Positions 47,228 through 58,756 of a stretch of DNA of 64,000 nt are shown piece after piece (positions within the stretch are counted from its first letter, which is position 1; every line of letters starts with the position of its first letter). A model generated the notes under the pieces. It worked only from the letters and a program-made list of their open reading frames with translations. It did no database searches and was not told where the DNA came from. The DNA is from Frigidibacter albus (GTDB lineage: Bacteria > Pseudomonadota > Alphaproteobacteria > Rhodobacterales > Rhodobacteraceae), in the NCBI RefSeq assembly GCF_009908165.1, contig NZ_JAAAUC010000008.1, positions 124,001-188,000 on the forward strand, given 5' to 3'. A program made the position numbers and the translations under genes.

Positions 47228-48659
47228 GCGCTTCTGCCGCCAGCGTCGCGGCGCCTTCGATGCCGAACATGTTGACCACACCGATCACCATCGCCGCGGC
47301 AGAGCCGATCAGCAGCAACCACTGCACGGCGGGCATCCGCGTGTCCAGCACCTCGGTCTCGGTGCCGAAATACATGTAGAACACCAGTCGCAGGTAATAG
47401 AACGCACCGATGACCGAGGCGATGACACCCAGAACCGCCAGCCAGGTCATGCCCGCACCCACCGCCGCCATCAGCACGCCATACTTGGCGAAGAAGCCAA
47501 GCATCGGCGGCACGCCCGCAAGGCTGAACATCAGAATCAGCATCGCCATCGCCTTCGCCGGCTCGCGCCGCGAATAGAGGTTCAGGGCCGAGATATCGGT
47601 GACGGGCTGGCCATCGCGGCTCATCGACAGGATGAAGGCGAAGGTGCCGACGTTCATGGTGACGTAGATCGCCATATACAGCAGCATCGCCTGCACACCG
47701 GCAGCGGTGCCCGCAGCAAGGCCCATCATCGCAAAGCCCATATGGCCGATCGAGCTATAGGCCATCAGCCGCTTGATGTTGCGCTGGCCGATGGCGGCGA
47801 TGGAGCCGAGGAACATCGAGGCGACCGCCAGCAGCGCCACGATCTGGGTCCAGTCGCCGACCACCGGGCCGAAGCCGTCATAGACCAGCCGCGCGAACAG
47901 GGCCATCGCCGCCACTTTCGGCGCGGTGGCGAAGAAGGCGGTGACCGGCGTCGGCGCGCCCTCATAGACATCGGGCGTCCACATGTGGAACGGCACGGCG
48001 GAAACCTTGAAGGCAAGGCCGGTGATCAGGAACACCATGCCGAACAGCAGCCCCAGCGGGATCTGCTCGGCCCCCTGCAGCGCCGCCACGATCCCGGTAA
48101 AGGAGGTGGTGCCGGCAAAGCCATAGGTCAGCGAGGCGCCATAGAGCAGCAGGCCCGAGGAGAGCGAGCCGAGCACGAAATACTTGAGGCCGGCCTCGGT
48201 CGATTTCGCGCTGTCGCGGCGGATCGAGGCGACGACGTAGAGCGCAAGGCTCTGCAATTCCAGCCCCATGTAGAGGCTCATCAGATCACCGGCCGAGACC
48301 ATGATCATCATGCCGACGACCGACAGCGCGATCAGAACCGGGTATTCGAACCGCCCCATGTCGCGGCGTTCAAGGTAATCCTGGCTCATCGCCAGGACTG
48401 CGGCGGCCGACAGCAGCAGCGTCACCTTGGCAAAGCGCGCGAAGGCATCGTCGATGAACAGCCCGCCAAAGGCGCTGCGGCTGCCGCCGCTGCCAAAGCC
48501 GACCATGGCCGCGATCAGCAGCAGGGTTGCCACCGTGGCCCAGGTGATGGCGCCGGTCAGCTTGTCCTTGCCGCCGTAGACCCCCAGCAGCAGCACCGCC
48601 ATGGCGTAGACGGCCAGCAGCACCTCGGGCAGGACGGTGGAGAAATCGGCAGAGGTCAT
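47217..48659 (-). CDS. nuoN: NADH-quinone oxidoreductase subunit N
   Basis: A 480-aa Mrp-antiporter-type membrane subunit of complex I with about 14 transmembrane helices. '[17 protein letters not shown]' carries the conserved Glu of the proton channel. '[16 protein letters not shown]' is a conserved loop around helix 8. The start MTSADFST is chosen because upstream codons fall in the nuoM end. It starts 10 nt after nuoM and its end overlaps birA. Confidence 0.95.
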   Translation of the reverse strand: MTSADFSTVLPEVLLAVYAMAVLLLGVYGGKDKLTGAITWATVATLLLIAAMVGFGSGGSRSAFGGLFIDDAFARFAKVTLLLSAAAVLAMSQDYLERRDMGRFEYPVLIALSVVGMMIMVSAGDLMSLYMGLELQSLALYVVASIRRDSAKSTEAGLKYFVLGSLSSGLLLYGASLTYGFAGTTSFTGIVAALQGAEQIPLGLLFGMVFLITGLAFKVSAVPFHMWTPDVYEGAPTPVTAFFATAPKVAAMALFARLVYDGFGPVVGDWTQIVALLAVASMFLGSIAAIGQRNIKRLMAYSSIGHMGFAMMGLAAGTAAGVQAMLLYMAIYVTMNVGTFAFILSMSRDGQPVTDISALNLYSRREPAKAMAMLILMFSLAGVPPMLGFFAKYGVLMAAVGAGMTWLAVLGVIASVIGAFYYLRLVFYMYFGTETEVLDTRMPAVQWLLLIGSAAAMVIGVVNMFGIEGAATLAAEALVR

Positions 48660-48669
48660 GGTCCGGTCC

Positions 48670-50208
48670 TCAGTGGCTGGCCGCGACGCCCGCCACATCG
48701 GCGGGGATCGACGCATGGTAATCGGTAACAAGCGCGGTGACCGAGGGGCCGATGATATCGGTCACCAGCCTCGGATAGACGCCAAGCAGCAGGGTCATGG
48801 CGATCAGCGGGGCGAAGATCACCTTCTCGCGGCGGGTCATGTCGGTGATCGACTTCAGGCTTTCCTTGATCAGCTCGCCAAAAACCACCCGGCGATACAG
48901 CCACAGCGCATAGGCCGCCGACAGGATCACGCCCGAGGTGGCGACGGCGGCGACCCAGGTGTTGACTTGGAAGATGCCCACCAGCGTCAGGAACTCGCCC
49001 ACGAAGCCCGAGGTGCCGGGAAGGCCGACGTTCGCCATGGTGAAGAACATGAAGATCAGCGCATAGGCCGGCATCTTGTTCACAAGGCCGCCATAGGCGT
49101 CGATCTCGCGGGTGTGCATCCGGTCATAGATCACGCCGACGCAGAGGAACAGCGCGCCCGAGATGAAGCCGTGGCTGATCATCTGGAAGATCGCGCCATC
49201 GACGCCCTGCTGGTTGGCCGCGAAGATGCCCATGGTGACATAGCCCATGTGCCCGACCGAGGAGTAGGCGATCAGCTTCTTCATGTCGGACTGCGCCAGC
49301 GCGACCAGCGACGCATAGACGATGGCAATTGCCGAAAGCCACAGCACGAAGGGTGCCAGCAGGTCCGACGCAATCGGGAACATCGGCAGGCTGAAGCGCA
49401 AGAAGCCATAGCCGCCCATCTTCAGCAGGATCGCCGCCAGCACGACCGAACCCGCGGTCGGCGCCTGAACGTGGGCATCGGGCAGCCAAGTATGCACCGG
49501 CCACATCGGCATCTTGACCGCGAAGCTGGCGAAGAAGGCCAGCCACAGCAGCGTCTGCATCCCGCCGAGGATCTGGAAGCCGAAGAGGCCAATGGTCTGC
49601 GAGGCGAAGTCATGGCGCAGCAGCGCGGCGATATCGGTGGTGCCAGCATCGACATACATCGCGATCATCGCCACCAGCATCAGCACCGAGCCGAGGAAGG
49701 TATACAGGAAGAACTTGAACGCGGCATAGATCCGGTCCTTGCCGCCCCAGATGCCGATGATCAGGAACATCGGGATCAGCCCGGCCTCGAAGTAGAGGTA
49801 GAACAGCACCAGATCCAGCGCGACGAACACCCCGATCATCAGCCCTTCCAGCACCAGGAAGGCGATCATGTATTCCTTGACCCGCGTCTCCACATTCCAG
49901 CAGGCGGCGATGGTCAGCGGCATCAGGAAGGTGGTCAGCATCACGAACAGCACCGAGATGCCATCGACGCCGACCTTGTAGCGCAGGCCCATGATCCAGG
50001 CGTGATCCTCGACGAACTGGAAGCCGGTATCGGCGGGGTCGAACCCGGCGATCAGGAAGATCGACACCAGGAACGTCACGCTCGTGGCGACCAGTGCCAC
50101 CCATTTGGCGTTGGACTGCGCGGCCTTGTCCTCGCCCCGCAGGAAGACGGCAAGGATCAGCGCCGCGACCAGCGGGGTGAAGGTGATGATGGACAGCAGG
50201 TTTTCCAT
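48670..50208 (-). CDS. nuoM: NADH-quinone oxidoreductase subunit M
   Basis: A 512-aa antiporter-like membrane subunit with about 14 helices. '[19 protein letters not shown]' has the channel Glu and '[15 protein letters not shown]' the conserved Lys/His loop. '[17 protein letters not shown]' is typical of the family. It takes part in proton pumping. It starts 15 nt after the nuoL stop. Confidence 0.96.
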   Translation of the reverse strand: MENLLSIITFTPLVAALILAVFLRGEDKAAQSNAKWVALVATSVTFLVSIFLIAGFDPADTGFQFVEDHAWIMGLRYKVGVDGISVLFVMLTTFLMPLTIAACWNVETRVKEYMIAFLVLEGLMIGVFVALDLVLFYLYFEAGLIPMFLIIGIWGGKDRIYAAFKFFLYTFLGSVLMLVAMIAMYVDAGTTDIAALLRHDFASQTIGLFGFQILGGMQTLLWLAFFASFAVKMPMWPVHTWLPDAHVQAPTAGSVVLAAILLKMGGYGFLRFSLPMFPIASDLLAPFVLWLSAIAIVYASLVALAQSDMKKLIAYSSVGHMGYVTMGIFAANQQGVDGAIFQMISHGFISGALFLCVGVIYDRMHTREIDAYGGLVNKMPAYALIFMFFTMANVGLPGTSGFVGEFLTLVGIFQVNTWVAAVATSGVILSAAYALWLYRRVVFGELIKESLKSITDMTRREKVIFAPLIAMTLLLGVYPRLVTDIIGPSVTALVTDYHASIPADVAGVAASH

Positions 50209-50223
50209 GTGTTCGCGCGCCCC

Positions 50224-52344
50224 CTATTCAGCGCCGCCCGAGAGCGTCATCCATGTGATCAGCACCGCGATGCCGATCACCATGGCGAACGCATAGTGGA
50301 AGAGATAGCCGGACTGCGCCCTCGCCGAGAGGCGGGTGAAGAACGGGATGATGCCAAGGGCCACGCCGTTGATCGACCCGTCGATCACGTCGCCGTCGCC
50401 GCGCTTCCACAAGAACCGGCCGAGCCATTTGGCGGGGCGCACGAACAGCACCTCGTAGATCTCGTCGAAGTACCACTTGTTGAGCAAGAAGCGGTAGAGC
50501 GCGGGTTGCAGCGCGGCCAGGCGGCCGGGCAGCGAGGGGTCGCGGATGTAGAACAGCCAGGCGGTGGCAAGGCCGATCACCATCGCCACGAAGGGCGAGA
50601 CCTTGACCCAGACGGGCGAGTGGTGCGCGTCTTCCATGACGTGATTGTCGGGGTGCAGGTAGATCGCGCCAACCGGGTTGTGGGTCGCGGCGGCATGGTC
50701 GGCCGGGGCAACTTCGGTCGCAGCGGCGCCATCGGCCCCAGCCACCGGCGCGGCCTCGGCCGTCTCGGCTCCGGCGCCTTCGGCCGCGTGCTCGCCGCCC
50801 TCCGACGCTTCGGCGTGATGCGGCATCCCGAAGAAGGTGGCTACATCGTCATGGTCGCCGAAGAAGCTGTTATACCACAGCATCCCCGAGAAGACCGCGC
50901 CAAGCGCCAGCACCCCCAGCGGGATCAGCATGACCTTCGGGCTCTCATGCGCGTGGTCATAGGCATGATGGTCGCCCCGCGGCGTGCCCCAGAAGGTCAG
51001 GAACATCAGCCGCCAGGAATAGAACGAGGTGAACATCGCCGAGATCACCAGCAGCCAGAAGGCATAGCCCACGCCGCTCGCATAGGCGCTCTCGACAATC
51101 GCGTCCTTGGACAGGAAGCCGGCGAAACCGATATGGGTCAGCGGAATGCCCACCCCGGTGATCGCCAGCGTCCCGATCAGCATCGCATAGAAGGTCAGCG
51201 GGATCTTTTTGCGCAGCCCGCCATAGTTCCGCATGTCCTGTTCATGGTGCATCGCGTGGATCACCGAGCCGGCCCCAAGAAACAGCATCGCCTTGAAGAA
51301 GGCATGGGTCAGCAGGTGGAACATCGCGGCGCCGTAAACGCCCGCCCCTGCGGCCACGAACATGTATCCCAGCTGCGAGCAGGTCGAATAGGCGATCACG
51401 CGCTTGATGTCGTTCTGCACCAGGCCGACGGTCGCGGCAAAGAAGGCGGTGGTGGCACCGACATAGATGATCATCATCTTGGCATCGGGCGCAAATTCAT
51501 ACAGCGGCGACATCCGGCAGACCAGGAACACCCCGGCGGTGACCATCGTCGCGGCGTGGATCAGCGCCGACACCGGGGTCGGGCCTTCCATCGCGTCGGG
51601 CAGCCAGGTGTGCAGGCCAAGCTGCGCCGACTTGCCCATCGCGCCGATGAACAGCAGCACGCCGATCAGGTTGGCGGCGTTCCAGTCGGTCCACAGGAAA
51701 TGCACCTGCGTTTCGGCCAGCATCGGCGCAGCAGCGAAGATGTCATCCATGCGGACCGAGTCCGTCAGGAAGAACAGCGCCACGATGCCAAGCGCAAAGC
51801 CGAAGTCGCCGACCCGGTTGACGATGAAGGCCTTCATCGCCGCGGCATTGGCCGAGGGTTTCTTGTAATAGAAGCCGATCAGCAGGTAGGAGGCGACGCC
51901 CACACCCTCCCAGCCGAAGAACATCTGCACCAGGTTGTCACTGGTCACCAGCATCAGCATGGCAAAGGTGAAGAACGACAGGTAGGCGAAGAAGCGCGCC
52001 TTGTAATGCTCGTGATGGCCCCAGTTGTCGTCATGGGCCATGTAGCCGAACGAATAGAGGTGCACGAGCGCCGAGACGGTGGTGACGACGATCAGCATGA
52101 TCGCGGTCAGCCGGTCCATGCGGATCGACCATTCCGTCGCCAGCGTGCCCGACTGGATCCAGTCGAGGATGTGGATGTGCTGCGTGGTGCCGTCATGGCC
52201 CAGGAACACCACCCAGGACAGCAGGCAGGCCAGGAACAGCAGGCCCGTGCTCACCACCTGGGCGCCGGTTTCCGAGATCAGCCGCCAGCCGAAGCCCGCG
52301 ATGAGAGAGCCCACGAGCGGGGCAAAGAGGATGATCGTTTCCAT
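50224..52344 (-). CDS. nuoL: NADH-quinone oxidoreductase subunit L
   Basis: A 706-aa subunit with about 16 transmembrane segments and the C-terminal lateral amphipathic helix. '[20 protein letters not shown]' is the conserved channel region and '[20 protein letters not shown]' the loop. Between the late helices it carries an Ala/Glu/His-rich soluble insert (about 505-565), longer than in E. coli NuoL. It starts 7 nt after nuoK. Confidence 0.95.
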   Translation of the reverse strand: METIILFAPLVGSLIAGFGWRLISETGAQVVSTGLLFLACLLSWVVFLGHDGTTQHIHILDWIQSGTLATEWSIRMDRLTAIMLIVVTTVSALVHLYSFGYMAHDDNWGHHEHYKARFFAYLSFFTFAMLMLVTSDNLVQMFFGWEGVGVASYLLIGFYYKKPSANAAAMKAFIVNRVGDFGFALGIVALFFLTDSVRMDDIFAAAPMLAETQVHFLWTDWNAANLIGVLLFIGAMGKSAQLGLHTWLPDAMEGPTPVSALIHAATMVTAGVFLVCRMSPLYEFAPDAKMMIIYVGATTAFFAATVGLVQNDIKRVIAYSTCSQLGYMFVAAGAGVYGAAMFHLLTHAFFKAMLFLGAGSVIHAMHHEQDMRNYGGLRKKIPLTFYAMLIGTLAITGVGIPLTHIGFAGFLSKDAIVESAYASGVGYAFWLLVISAMFTSFYSWRLMFLTFWGTPRGDHHAYDHAHESPKVMLIPLGVLALGAVFSGMLWYNSFFGDHDDVATFFGMPHHAEASEGGEHAAEGAGAETAEAAPVAGADGAAATEVAPADHAAATHNPVGAIYLHPDNHVMEDAHHSPVWVKVSPFVAMVIGLATAWLFYIRDPSLPGRLAALQPALYRFLLNKWYFDEIYEVLFVRPAKWLGRFLWKRGDGDVIDGSINGVALGIIPFFTRLSARAQSGYLFHYAFAMVIGIAVLITWMTLSGGAE

Positions 52345-52351
52345 TTGCCCG

Positions 52352-52687
<336 letters not shown>

Positions 52688-52751
52688 CTATTCCGTCTGG
52701 TGCCGTAAGCCCGCGTCATCCTCGCGCGGTGCCGTATCAATCCCGTGTCGC

Positions 52752-53360
52752 CTAGAGCCCCTGCCCCGGCTTCACGTCGCGCAATTCCATCGCCTTGGCC
52801 GGATCGCGGTACATCTGCTGCAGCACGTCCTGCCGCTTGACGTTCTTGCGGTGGCGCAGCGTCAGCACGATCGCCCCGATCATCGCCACCAGCAGGATCA
52901 GCCCGGCGGTCTGGAACAGGAAGACGTATTTGTCATAGATCAGCATCCCGAGCGCGGCGGTATTCTGCACCCCGTCCGGCGTCGGCGCCACCCGCAGGCT
53001 TTCGGCCATCTCGGACGTCTGCCAGACGCCGAACACCATGCCCAGTTCCAGCAGGATGATCACGCCGACCAGCAGGCCCATCGGCATGTAGCGCGCCAGC
53101 TCGCCCTTCAGCTCGGCGAAGTCCACATCCAGCATCATGACGACGAAAAGGAACAGCACCGCGACCGCGCCGACATAGACGATGATCAGCAGCATCGCCA
53201 CGAACTCGGCGCCCATCAGCACGAAGAGGCCGGCGGCCGACAGGAACGTCAGGATCAGCCACAGCACCGAATGCACCGGGTTGCGCGAGATCACGACCAT
53301 CAGCCCCGCCACGACGGCGGTGATGGCGAAGAGGTAGAAGGAAAACTCGAAAACTGTCAT
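52752..53360 (-). CDS. nuoJ: NADH-quinone oxidoreductase subunit J
   Basis: A 202-aa membrane protein with five hydrophobic segments, '[20 protein letters not shown]', '[20 protein letters not shown]' (the helix with a pi-bulge in known structures) and a charged C-terminus. It couples quinone chemistry to the proton pumps. It starts 10 nt after the CMD-like gene. Confidence 0.95.
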   Translation of the reverse strand: MTVFEFSFYLFAITAVVAGLMVVISRNPVHSVLWLILTFLSAAGLFVLMGAEFVAMLLIIVYVGAVAVLFLFVVMMLDVDFAELKGELARYMPMGLLVGVIILLELGMVFGVWQTSEMAESLRVAPTPDGVQNTAALGMLIYDKYVFLFQTAGLILLVAMIGAIVLTLRHRKNVKRQDVLQQMYRDPAKAMELRDVKPGQGL

Positions 53361-53370
53361 TCCGCGGCCC

Positions 53371-53778
53371 TCATTCCTTGTCTTCGGTCCCGTCGAAGAC
53401 GCCTTGGGCGATCTCCAGCGCGCGGGTCATGGCGGGCAGCCCGCCGAACATGCTCATCTGGTAGATCACTTCCGCAATCTCCCGTTTCTTCGCGCCCGCC
53501 TGCATCGCGTGGCGGATGGTCAGCCGCAGCTGGCTGTCCGCCTGCGCCCCCAGCACGGTCAGCGCCGCGATGGTCACCAGAAGCCGGGTCTTGGCATCCA
53601 GCCCCTCGCGGTTGAAGGTGCGCCCGAAGGCCATCTCCATGAAGTCCTTGGACATGGTCGGGATCAGATCCTCGAACCCCTTGACGCGGAAGGTTTCCAG
53701 CGCCGGGTTGAAGGCCTTGGCCATCTCCTGGCTCTGATCCATCATCGCCTTGAACATCTTGGAGAATTCATCGTTCAT
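53371..53778 (-). CDS. carboxymuconolactone decarboxylase-like protein in the nuo operon
   Basis: A 135-aa helical protein. '[20 protein letters not shown]', then '[20 protein letters not shown]' and '[18 protein letters not shown]' are the gamma-CMD pattern. The CxxC found in AhpD-type members is absent, so peroxidase activity is not expected. It starts inside the nuoI end (4-nt overlap), so it is translated with complex I. Its role in the complex is unknown; extra frames are a known trait of nuo clusters in Rhodobacter relatives. Confidence 0.83.
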   Translation of the reverse strand: MNDEFSKMFKAMMDQSQEMAKAFNPALETFRVKGFEDLIPTMSKDFMEMAFGRTFNREGLDAKTRLLVTIAALTVLGAQADSQLRLTIRHAMQAGAKKREIAEVIYQMSMFGGLPAMTRALEIAQGVFDGTEDKE

Positions 53779-54266
53779 CTGTACGGGGCATCCATCTCTA
53801 GGTTGCGGGCAATCTCGCCTTCCCAGCGGGCGCCGTTTTCCAGCAGCCGCTCCTTGTCATAGAACAGTTCCTCGCGCGTCTCGGTCGAGAATTCGAAGTT
53901 CGGACCTTCGACGATGGCATCGACCGGGCAAGCCTCCTGGCAAAAGCCGCAATAGATGCACTTGGTCATGTCGATGTCGTAGCGCGTGGTGCGGCGGCTG
54001 CCATCCTCGCGCGGTTCGGCATCGATGGTGATCGCCTGCGCCGGGCAGATCGCCTCGCACAGCTTGCACGCGATGCAGCGTTCCTCGCCGTTCGGATAGC
54101 GGCGCAGGGCGTGCTCGCCGCGGAAGCGCGGCGACAGCGGGCCCTTTTCATGCGGGTAGTTCAGCGTTTCCTTGGGCGCGAAGAAGTATTTCATGCCAAG
54201 GCCGAAGCCCTTGATGAAATCGAACATCAGGAAGTATTTCGCCGCGCGGGTATAGTCGAGTGCCAT
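53775..54266 (-). CDS. nuoI: NADH-quinone oxidoreductase subunit I
   Basis: A 163-aa peripheral-arm subunit with two [4Fe-4S] motifs (clusters N6a/N6b): '[12 protein letters not shown]' and '[12 protein letters not shown]'. Length is normal. It starts 3 nt after nuoH. Confidence 0.97.
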   Translation of the reverse strand: MALDYTRAAKYFLMFDFIKGFGLGMKYFFAPKETLNYPHEKGPLSPRFRGEHALRRYPNGEERCIACKLCEAICPAQAITIDAEPREDGSRRTTRYDIDMTKCIYCGFCQEACPVDAIVEGPNFEFSTETREELFYDKERLLENGARWEGEIARNLEMDAPYR

Positions 54267-54269
54267 GCC

Positions 54270-55307
54270 TCAGCCCCCCATCGTCCAGCGGGCCCAGGCA
54301 CCGCCGAGAACTTCGTATCTGGCCAGGAAGGCCACGATCACAACCCAACCCAGCGACATCGGCAGGAACACCTTCCAGCCAATGCGCATCAGCTGGTCAT
54401 AGCGGTAGCGCGGCACGATTGCCTTCACCATGGCGAACATGAAGAAGAAGAACGCCATCTTGCCGACCATCCACAGCACGCCGTCCGGCAGCCCCGGGAT
54501 CGGCGACAGCCAGCCCCCGAAGAACAGCAGGCTCATCAGCGCGCACATCAGGAAGATGGCGATGTACTCGCCGGCCATGAACAAGAGGTACGCGGTCGAG
54601 GAATATTCCACCATGAACCCGGCCACGAGTTCCGACTCCGCCTCGGGCAGATCGAACGGCGGGCGGTTGGTCTCGGCCAGCGCCGAGATGAAGAACAGCA
54701 CCACCATCGGCAGGTGCGGCAGCCAGTACCAGTTGAACAGCCCGTAATCGCCGCGTTGCGCCTCGACGATGCCGCCAAAGCTCATCGAGCCCGTCGAGAT
54801 GATGACGCCGATGATGATCAGCCCCAGCGATACCTCATACGAGATCATCTGCGCGGCGGACCGCAGCGATCCGAGGAACGGGTATTTGGAGTTCGAGGCC
54901 CACCCGCCCATGATCACGCCATACACCTCCAGCGAGGACACGGCGAAAACGAACAGGATCGCGACGTTGATGTCGGCCAGGATCCAGCCTTCGTTGAACG
55001 GGATCACCGCCCAGGCCAGGATCGCCAGCACGAAGGACACCAGCGGCGCCATGAAGAACACGACCTTGTCGGCCCCGGCGGGGACGATCATTTCCTTGAC
55101 CACGTATTTCAGCGCGTCGGCCACCGATTGCAGCAGGCCGAAGGCGCCCACCACGTTCGGGCCCTTGCGCATCTGCACGGCGGCCCAGATCTTGCGGTCG
55201 CCATACACGAGGAACAGCAGCGAAATCATCACGAAGGCAATGATGCCGAGGCCTTGGACGGCGATCAGCAAGAATGTGCCCAGTGGCGTGGAAAGAAACT
55301 CAGCCAT
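54270..55307 (-). CDS. nuoH: NADH-quinone oxidoreductase subunit H
   Basis: A 345-aa membrane subunit with eight helices at the quinone site. '[22 protein letters not shown]' (in two halves) and '[17 protein letters not shown]' are the conserved quinone-channel loops. It starts 15 nt after the lipoprotein gene's stop. Confidence 0.96.
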   Translation of the reverse strand: MAEFLSTPLGTFLLIAVQGLGIIAFVMISLLFLVYGDRKIWAAVQMRKGPNVVGAFGLLQSVADALKYVVKEMIVPAGADKVVFFMAPLVSFVLAILAWAVIPFNEGWILADINVAILFVFAVSSLEVYGVIMGGWASNSKYPFLGSLRSAAQMISYEVSLGLIIIGVIISTGSMSFGGIVEAQRGDYGLFNWYWLPHLPMVVLFFISALAETNRPPFDLPEAESELVAGFMVEYSSTAYLLFMAGEYIAIFLMCALMSLLFFGGWLSPIPGLPDGVLWMVGKMAFFFFMFAMVKAIVPRYRYDQLMRIGWKVFLPMSLGWVVIVAFLARYEVLGGAWARWTMGG

Positions 55308-55322
55308 GTTGCCTTTTGTCCC

Positions 55323-55742
55323 TCAGACCGTCGGTATACCCTGTTCGGAACAGGCCGCGACGACGACTTCGGCGTCAATCGTGGCGATGCCCCGGGGTAG
55401 TGCTGGCGAGATGGTGTAAACAGCATCCGCGCGCCAAACGCCACCCTCTTCATCGACATTCGTGCGCACATGGCGCGCGAATCCATAGCCCCGGATCAGC
55501 GCATATTGCGCCGCCGCACAGGCCGCATAAGCCTCGACATCCGGCAGCCCGCGCGCGCCCGACATGGCAACGCGAAAGCTGACCAGATCGCCGCTCAGCA
55601 GCCGGGTTTCCACGCCCCGGTAGTCGGGGCGAAACCCGGCGCTGGTCGCGCCCGGCTGATCCGCAGCGCCGCCCGCACAGCCCGCCAGACCGGCCGCAAG
55701 GCCGGTGGCAAGAACCGCAAGGGGGGCGCCGCGGCCCATCAT
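55323..55742 (-). CDS. small lipoprotein in the nuo operon, unknown function
   Basis: A 139-aa protein. A signal peptide ends in a lipobox 'LAGC' near residue 22. The mature part has two Cys ('[17 protein letters not shown]' and '[10 protein letters not shown]') that could form a disulfide. ATG overlaps the nuoG stop by 4 nt. No family recognised. Probably anchored in a membrane facing the periplasm. Confidence 0.72.
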   Translation of the reverse strand: MMGRGAPLAVLATGLAAGLAGCAGGAADQPGATSAGFRPDYRGVETRLLSGDLVSFRVAMSGARGLPDVEAYAACAAAQYALIRGYGFARHVRTNVDEEGGVWRADAVYTISPALPRGIATIDAEVVVAACSEQGIPTV

Positions 55743-57751
55743 TCCGCCGCCAGCGGCGTTGCCGCCCGCGCCTGCGCCATCGCCGACAGTTCCGCCATCA
55801 GCGCCGAGGCGCGGGCGATCGGGTTGGTCAGGTAGAAGTCCTTCACCGTGACCCGGAAATCGGCATGTCCCGGGGCGCGCAGCTCCAGCTCCGCCGGCGC
55901 GTTCTCCGGCACCTGGTCGATCAGCGCCAGATGCGGCACCGCCGCCGCCAGCGCCCGGCGCAGCTGCGCCAGAGTGTCCCAGGGCTGCGCCGCGCCAAGC
56001 TCGGCCGACAGCGCGCGCAGGATCGCCCAGTTCTCTTTCGCCTCGCCCGGCGCGAAGCCGGCGCGCAGCGCCAGTTGCGGGCGCCCTTCGGTGTTCACGA
56101 ACAGGCCGTTTTCTTCCGTGTAGGCCGCGCCCGGCAGGATGATGTCGGCCCGGTGCGCGCCGCGGTCGCCGTGGCTGCCCTGATAGATCACCAGCGGTCC
56201 CGCCGCGATCTCGACCTCATCGGCGCCGAGGTTGTAGACCAACTCGGCCCCCTCCAGCGCCGCTTGCATCCCGCCCTCGGTCACCGCGCCCACATCCATC
56301 GCACCAACGCGCGAGGCTGCCGAGTGCAGCACCAGCAGCCCACCGCCAAGCGCCGTCGCCAGCGCCTGAGCATGGGCCAGCACCGCCTCGCCATCGGCTT
56401 CGGTCAGCGCGCCCTGCCCCACGATCACCAGCGCGGGCTTGTCGCTCGCGGTCGCCGATCCGGCCAGCCGCACCAGCGTGTCGCGGCCGGTGCCCTCATG
56501 CGTCACGTCATAGGTCAGATCCGCCGCGGCGCCGATCACATGCACCTCGGCGCCTTGGGTCCAGGCCTTGCGGATCCGGGCGTTCAGCACCGGCGATTCC
56601 ACCCGCGGGTTGGACCCGACGATCCAGATCTGCCCGGCGCTGTCGATATCCTCGATCCGCGCCGTCCCGGCATAGCCGCCGCGCTGCCCGGCCGGCAGAC
56701 GCGCGCCATCGGTGCGGCATTCCACTTTCCCGCCAAGACCTTCAACGAGGGTCTTCAGCGCAAATGCCGCCTCGACCGGGGCCAGATCGCCCACCAGCCC
56801 CGCGACCTTGCGGCCCGTCATCGCCGCAGCCACCGCCGCCAGCGCCTCGGGCCACGTCGCCTTGCGCAGCTTGCCACCCTCGCGGATGTAGGGCGTGTCC
56901 AGCCGCTGACGGCGCAGGCCGTCCCAGACGAAGCGGGTCTTGTCGCTGATCCACTCCTCGTTCACGCCGTCATTGTTGCGCGGCAGGATCCGCATCACTT
57001 CGCGGCCCTTGCAATCCACCCGAATGTTGCTGCCAAGCGCATCCATCACGTCCACGGTCTCGGTCTTGGTCAGCTCCCACGGGCGGGCGGTGAAGGCATA
57101 GGGCTTGCTCACCAGTGCGCCGACCGGGCAGAGGTCGATGATATTGCCCTGCAGGTTCGAATCCAGCGTCAGGTTCAGATAGCTGGTGATTTCGCTATCC
57201 TCGCCGCGCCCGGTCTGGCCCATCTGGGTGATCCCGGCCACTTCGGACGTGAAGCGCACGCAGCGGGTGCAGCTGATGCAGCGGGTCATGTGCGTTTCGA
57301 CCAGCGGGCCGAGGTTCAGGTCTTCGGTCGCCCGCTTGGGCTCGCGGTAGCGGCTGAAATCGACGCCGTAGGCCATCGCCTGGTCCTGAAGGTCGCACTC
57401 GCCGCCCTGGTCGCAGATCGGGCAATCCAGCGGGTGGTTGATCAGCAGGAACTCCATCACCCCCTCGCGGGCCTTCTTCACCATCGGCGAGTTGGTCTTG
57501 ATGACCGAAGGCTCGCCATTCGGGCCGGGGCGCAAGTCCTTGACCTGCATCGCGCAGCTGGCAGCGGGCTTCGGCGGGCCGCCGACGACCTCGACAAGGC
57601 ACATCCGGCAGTTGCCGGCGATCGACAGCCGCTCATGGTAGCAAAAGCGCGGGATCTCGACGCCCGCCAGCTCGCAGGCCTGGATCAGCGTGAGGTTGGG
57701 ATCAACCTCGACCTCGATCTCGTCGATGATGATCTTCCGGGTGTTGGACAT
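55739..57751 (-). CDS. nuoG: NADH-quinone oxidoreductase subunit G
   Basis: A 670-aa peripheral-arm subunit. The N-terminal [2Fe-2S] ferredoxin domain has '[20 protein letters not shown]'. His/Cys for N5 come from '[19 protein letters not shown]', and N4 ligands from '[13 protein letters not shown]'. A molybdopterin-oxidoreductase-like domain follows. The start MSNTRKI is chosen because upstream codons lie in the gap. It starts 111 nt after the preceding lipoprotein-like gene's stop. Confidence 0.96.
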   Translation of the reverse strand: MSNTRKIIIDEIEVEVDPNLTLIQACELAGVEIPRFCYHERLSIAGNCRMCLVEVVGGPPKPAASCAMQVKDLRPGPNGEPSVIKTNSPMVKKAREGVMEFLLINHPLDCPICDQGGECDLQDQAMAYGVDFSRYREPKRATEDLNLGPLVETHMTRCISCTRCVRFTSEVAGITQMGQTGRGEDSEITSYLNLTLDSNLQGNIIDLCPVGALVSKPYAFTARPWELTKTETVDVMDALGSNIRVDCKGREVMRILPRNNDGVNEEWISDKTRFVWDGLRRQRLDTPYIREGGKLRKATWPEALAAVAAAMTGRKVAGLVGDLAPVEAAFALKTLVEGLGGKVECRTDGARLPAGQRGGYAGTARIEDIDSAGQIWIVGSNPRVESPVLNARIRKAWTQGAEVHVIGAAADLTYDVTHEGTGRDTLVRLAGSATASDKPALVIVGQGALTEADGEAVLAHAQALATALGGGLLVLHSAASRVGAMDVGAVTEGGMQAALEGAELVYNLGADEVEIAAGPLVIYQGSHGDRGAHRADIILPGAAYTEENGLFVNTEGRPQLALRAGFAPGEAKENWAILRALSAELGAAQPWDTLAQLRRALAAAVPHLALIDQVPENAPAELELRAPGHADFRVTVKDFYLTNPIARASALMAELSAMAQARAATPLAAE

Positions 57752-57862
57752 CTCAAAGCGCCCCTTCCAGCATGCGTTCGGGCGCGAGGCCCGGGACCGC
57801 GAGGGCGTGGCCCGCCGCGGTTGATCTTGTCGCGGCATGTGCCGCCTTGTGCGCAAGCCCGC

Positions 57863-58234
57863 TCATGCGCAGGCCCCCGCGAATTCCCAAGTACCCGCAC
57901 CGGCGAACTTGCCATGCGCGGTTCCGTCAAACCGCCGCCCCTGCCCCTCGCAGGCCAGCGCAGCGGCCTCCTTGGCAACGCGGCCCTCGGAGTAATCCAG
58001 CGGCACCGCAGCGCGGCGCACCGCGACGCGCATCCCGCGCACCGGCACCGCGCCCGCCGGGGTGAAGCGCACCCCGTCCGGCCCCGGCCCGATCTCGGCG
58101 AGGAAGGCCTTGCCCTCGACTGCCACGGGAACCCGCCCCGAAGCCGCACCGGCCAACGGCACGGACGGCGCGGCACAGGCGCTCAGCACGCCCGCCCCCA
58201 CCATGCCGATGATCCCCGCAACCCGCATTCTCAC
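57863..58234 (-). CDS. small lipoprotein-like protein in the nuo operon
   Basis: A 123-aa protein with a signal peptide and a lipobox-like 'VLSAC' at residue ~20. The mature domain contains 'GVRFTPAGAVPVRGMRVAVRR' (shown to 20 as GVRFTPAGAVPVRGMRVAVR) and a C-terminal pair of Cys, one in 'LACEGQG' and one in 'FAGACA'. No family recognised. Its ATG overlaps the stop of the upstream low-GC gene by 4 nt. Confidence 0.65.
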   Translation of the reverse strand: MRMRVAGIIGMVGAGVLSACAAPSVPLAGAASGRVPVAVEGKAFLAEIGPGPDGVRFTPAGAVPVRGMRVAVRRAAVPLDYSEGRVAKEAAALACEGQGRRFDGTAHGKFAGAGTWEFAGACA

Positions 58235-58752
58235 ACCGCCTCTTCCGCGCTGGAGTCCCTGAATGCTTCAGGAAACTGTATCAACTCCGACAGAGCTTCG
58301 AGTTGGCCTTGGACCAGCGTAAGAGTGGCGATGGAAGCATTCACATGGGCGCTGTCAACGGCGTCTTCTGATTCAAAACGTTTGAGTTCAAGCAACCCAT
58401 CGATCATTCGCCCATAAGTCTGAGGTTCCCCCTCGAAAAGGATAGAGAATTGCGAGGCGTAATCTTTCGCGCGTTGGTTTTCGATCAGGGGACCGAAGAC
58501 CGATGGAAACGCCTCAATGTAGGCGCGAACCTTGCCAACAAGCCTCCCGAGCTCCGGAGTATCGGAGCGAATCTCCTTCTCGATTTCTCCCAGACAATTG
58601 GCCATTTCGATAAGCAACTCAGCGGCCTTTTGCCTCTTTGCCTCATCTTGCGCCCTGGAGGTCTCCATGAGGGATTGCAATTGAAACACGATCTTGAGAA
58701 GCGCAAGACCGCTTTCGGAAAAGGTAAGCAAATATGCGATGCCGCCACCCAT
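58231..58752 (-). CDS. unknown helical protein of lower GC, inserted in the nuo operon
   Basis: A 173-aa protein between nuoF and the lipoprotein-like gene. The DNA is roughly half GC, with many A/T-ending codons, unlike the neighbours. The sequence is mostly helical and charged, with 'AKRQKAAELLIEMANCLGEI' and 'LVQGQLEALSELIQFPEAF'. It has no signal peptide; the N-terminus is mildly hydrophobic ('GIAYLLTFSESGLALLKIVF'). I recognise no family. It begins 4 nt after the nuoF stop, using a GGAG inside the nuoF end, and overlaps the next gene by 4 nt, so it is integrated in the operon despite its composition. Confidence 0.68.
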   Translation of the reverse strand: MGGGIAYLLTFSESGLALLKIVFQLQSLMETSRAQDEAKRQKAAELLIEMANCLGEIEKEIRSDTPELGRLVGKVRAYIEAFPSVFGPLIENQRAKDYASQFSILFEGEPQTYGRMIDGLLELKRFESEDAVDSAHVNASIATLTLVQGQLEALSELIQFPEAFRDSSAEEAV

Positions 58753-58756
58753 TGCC

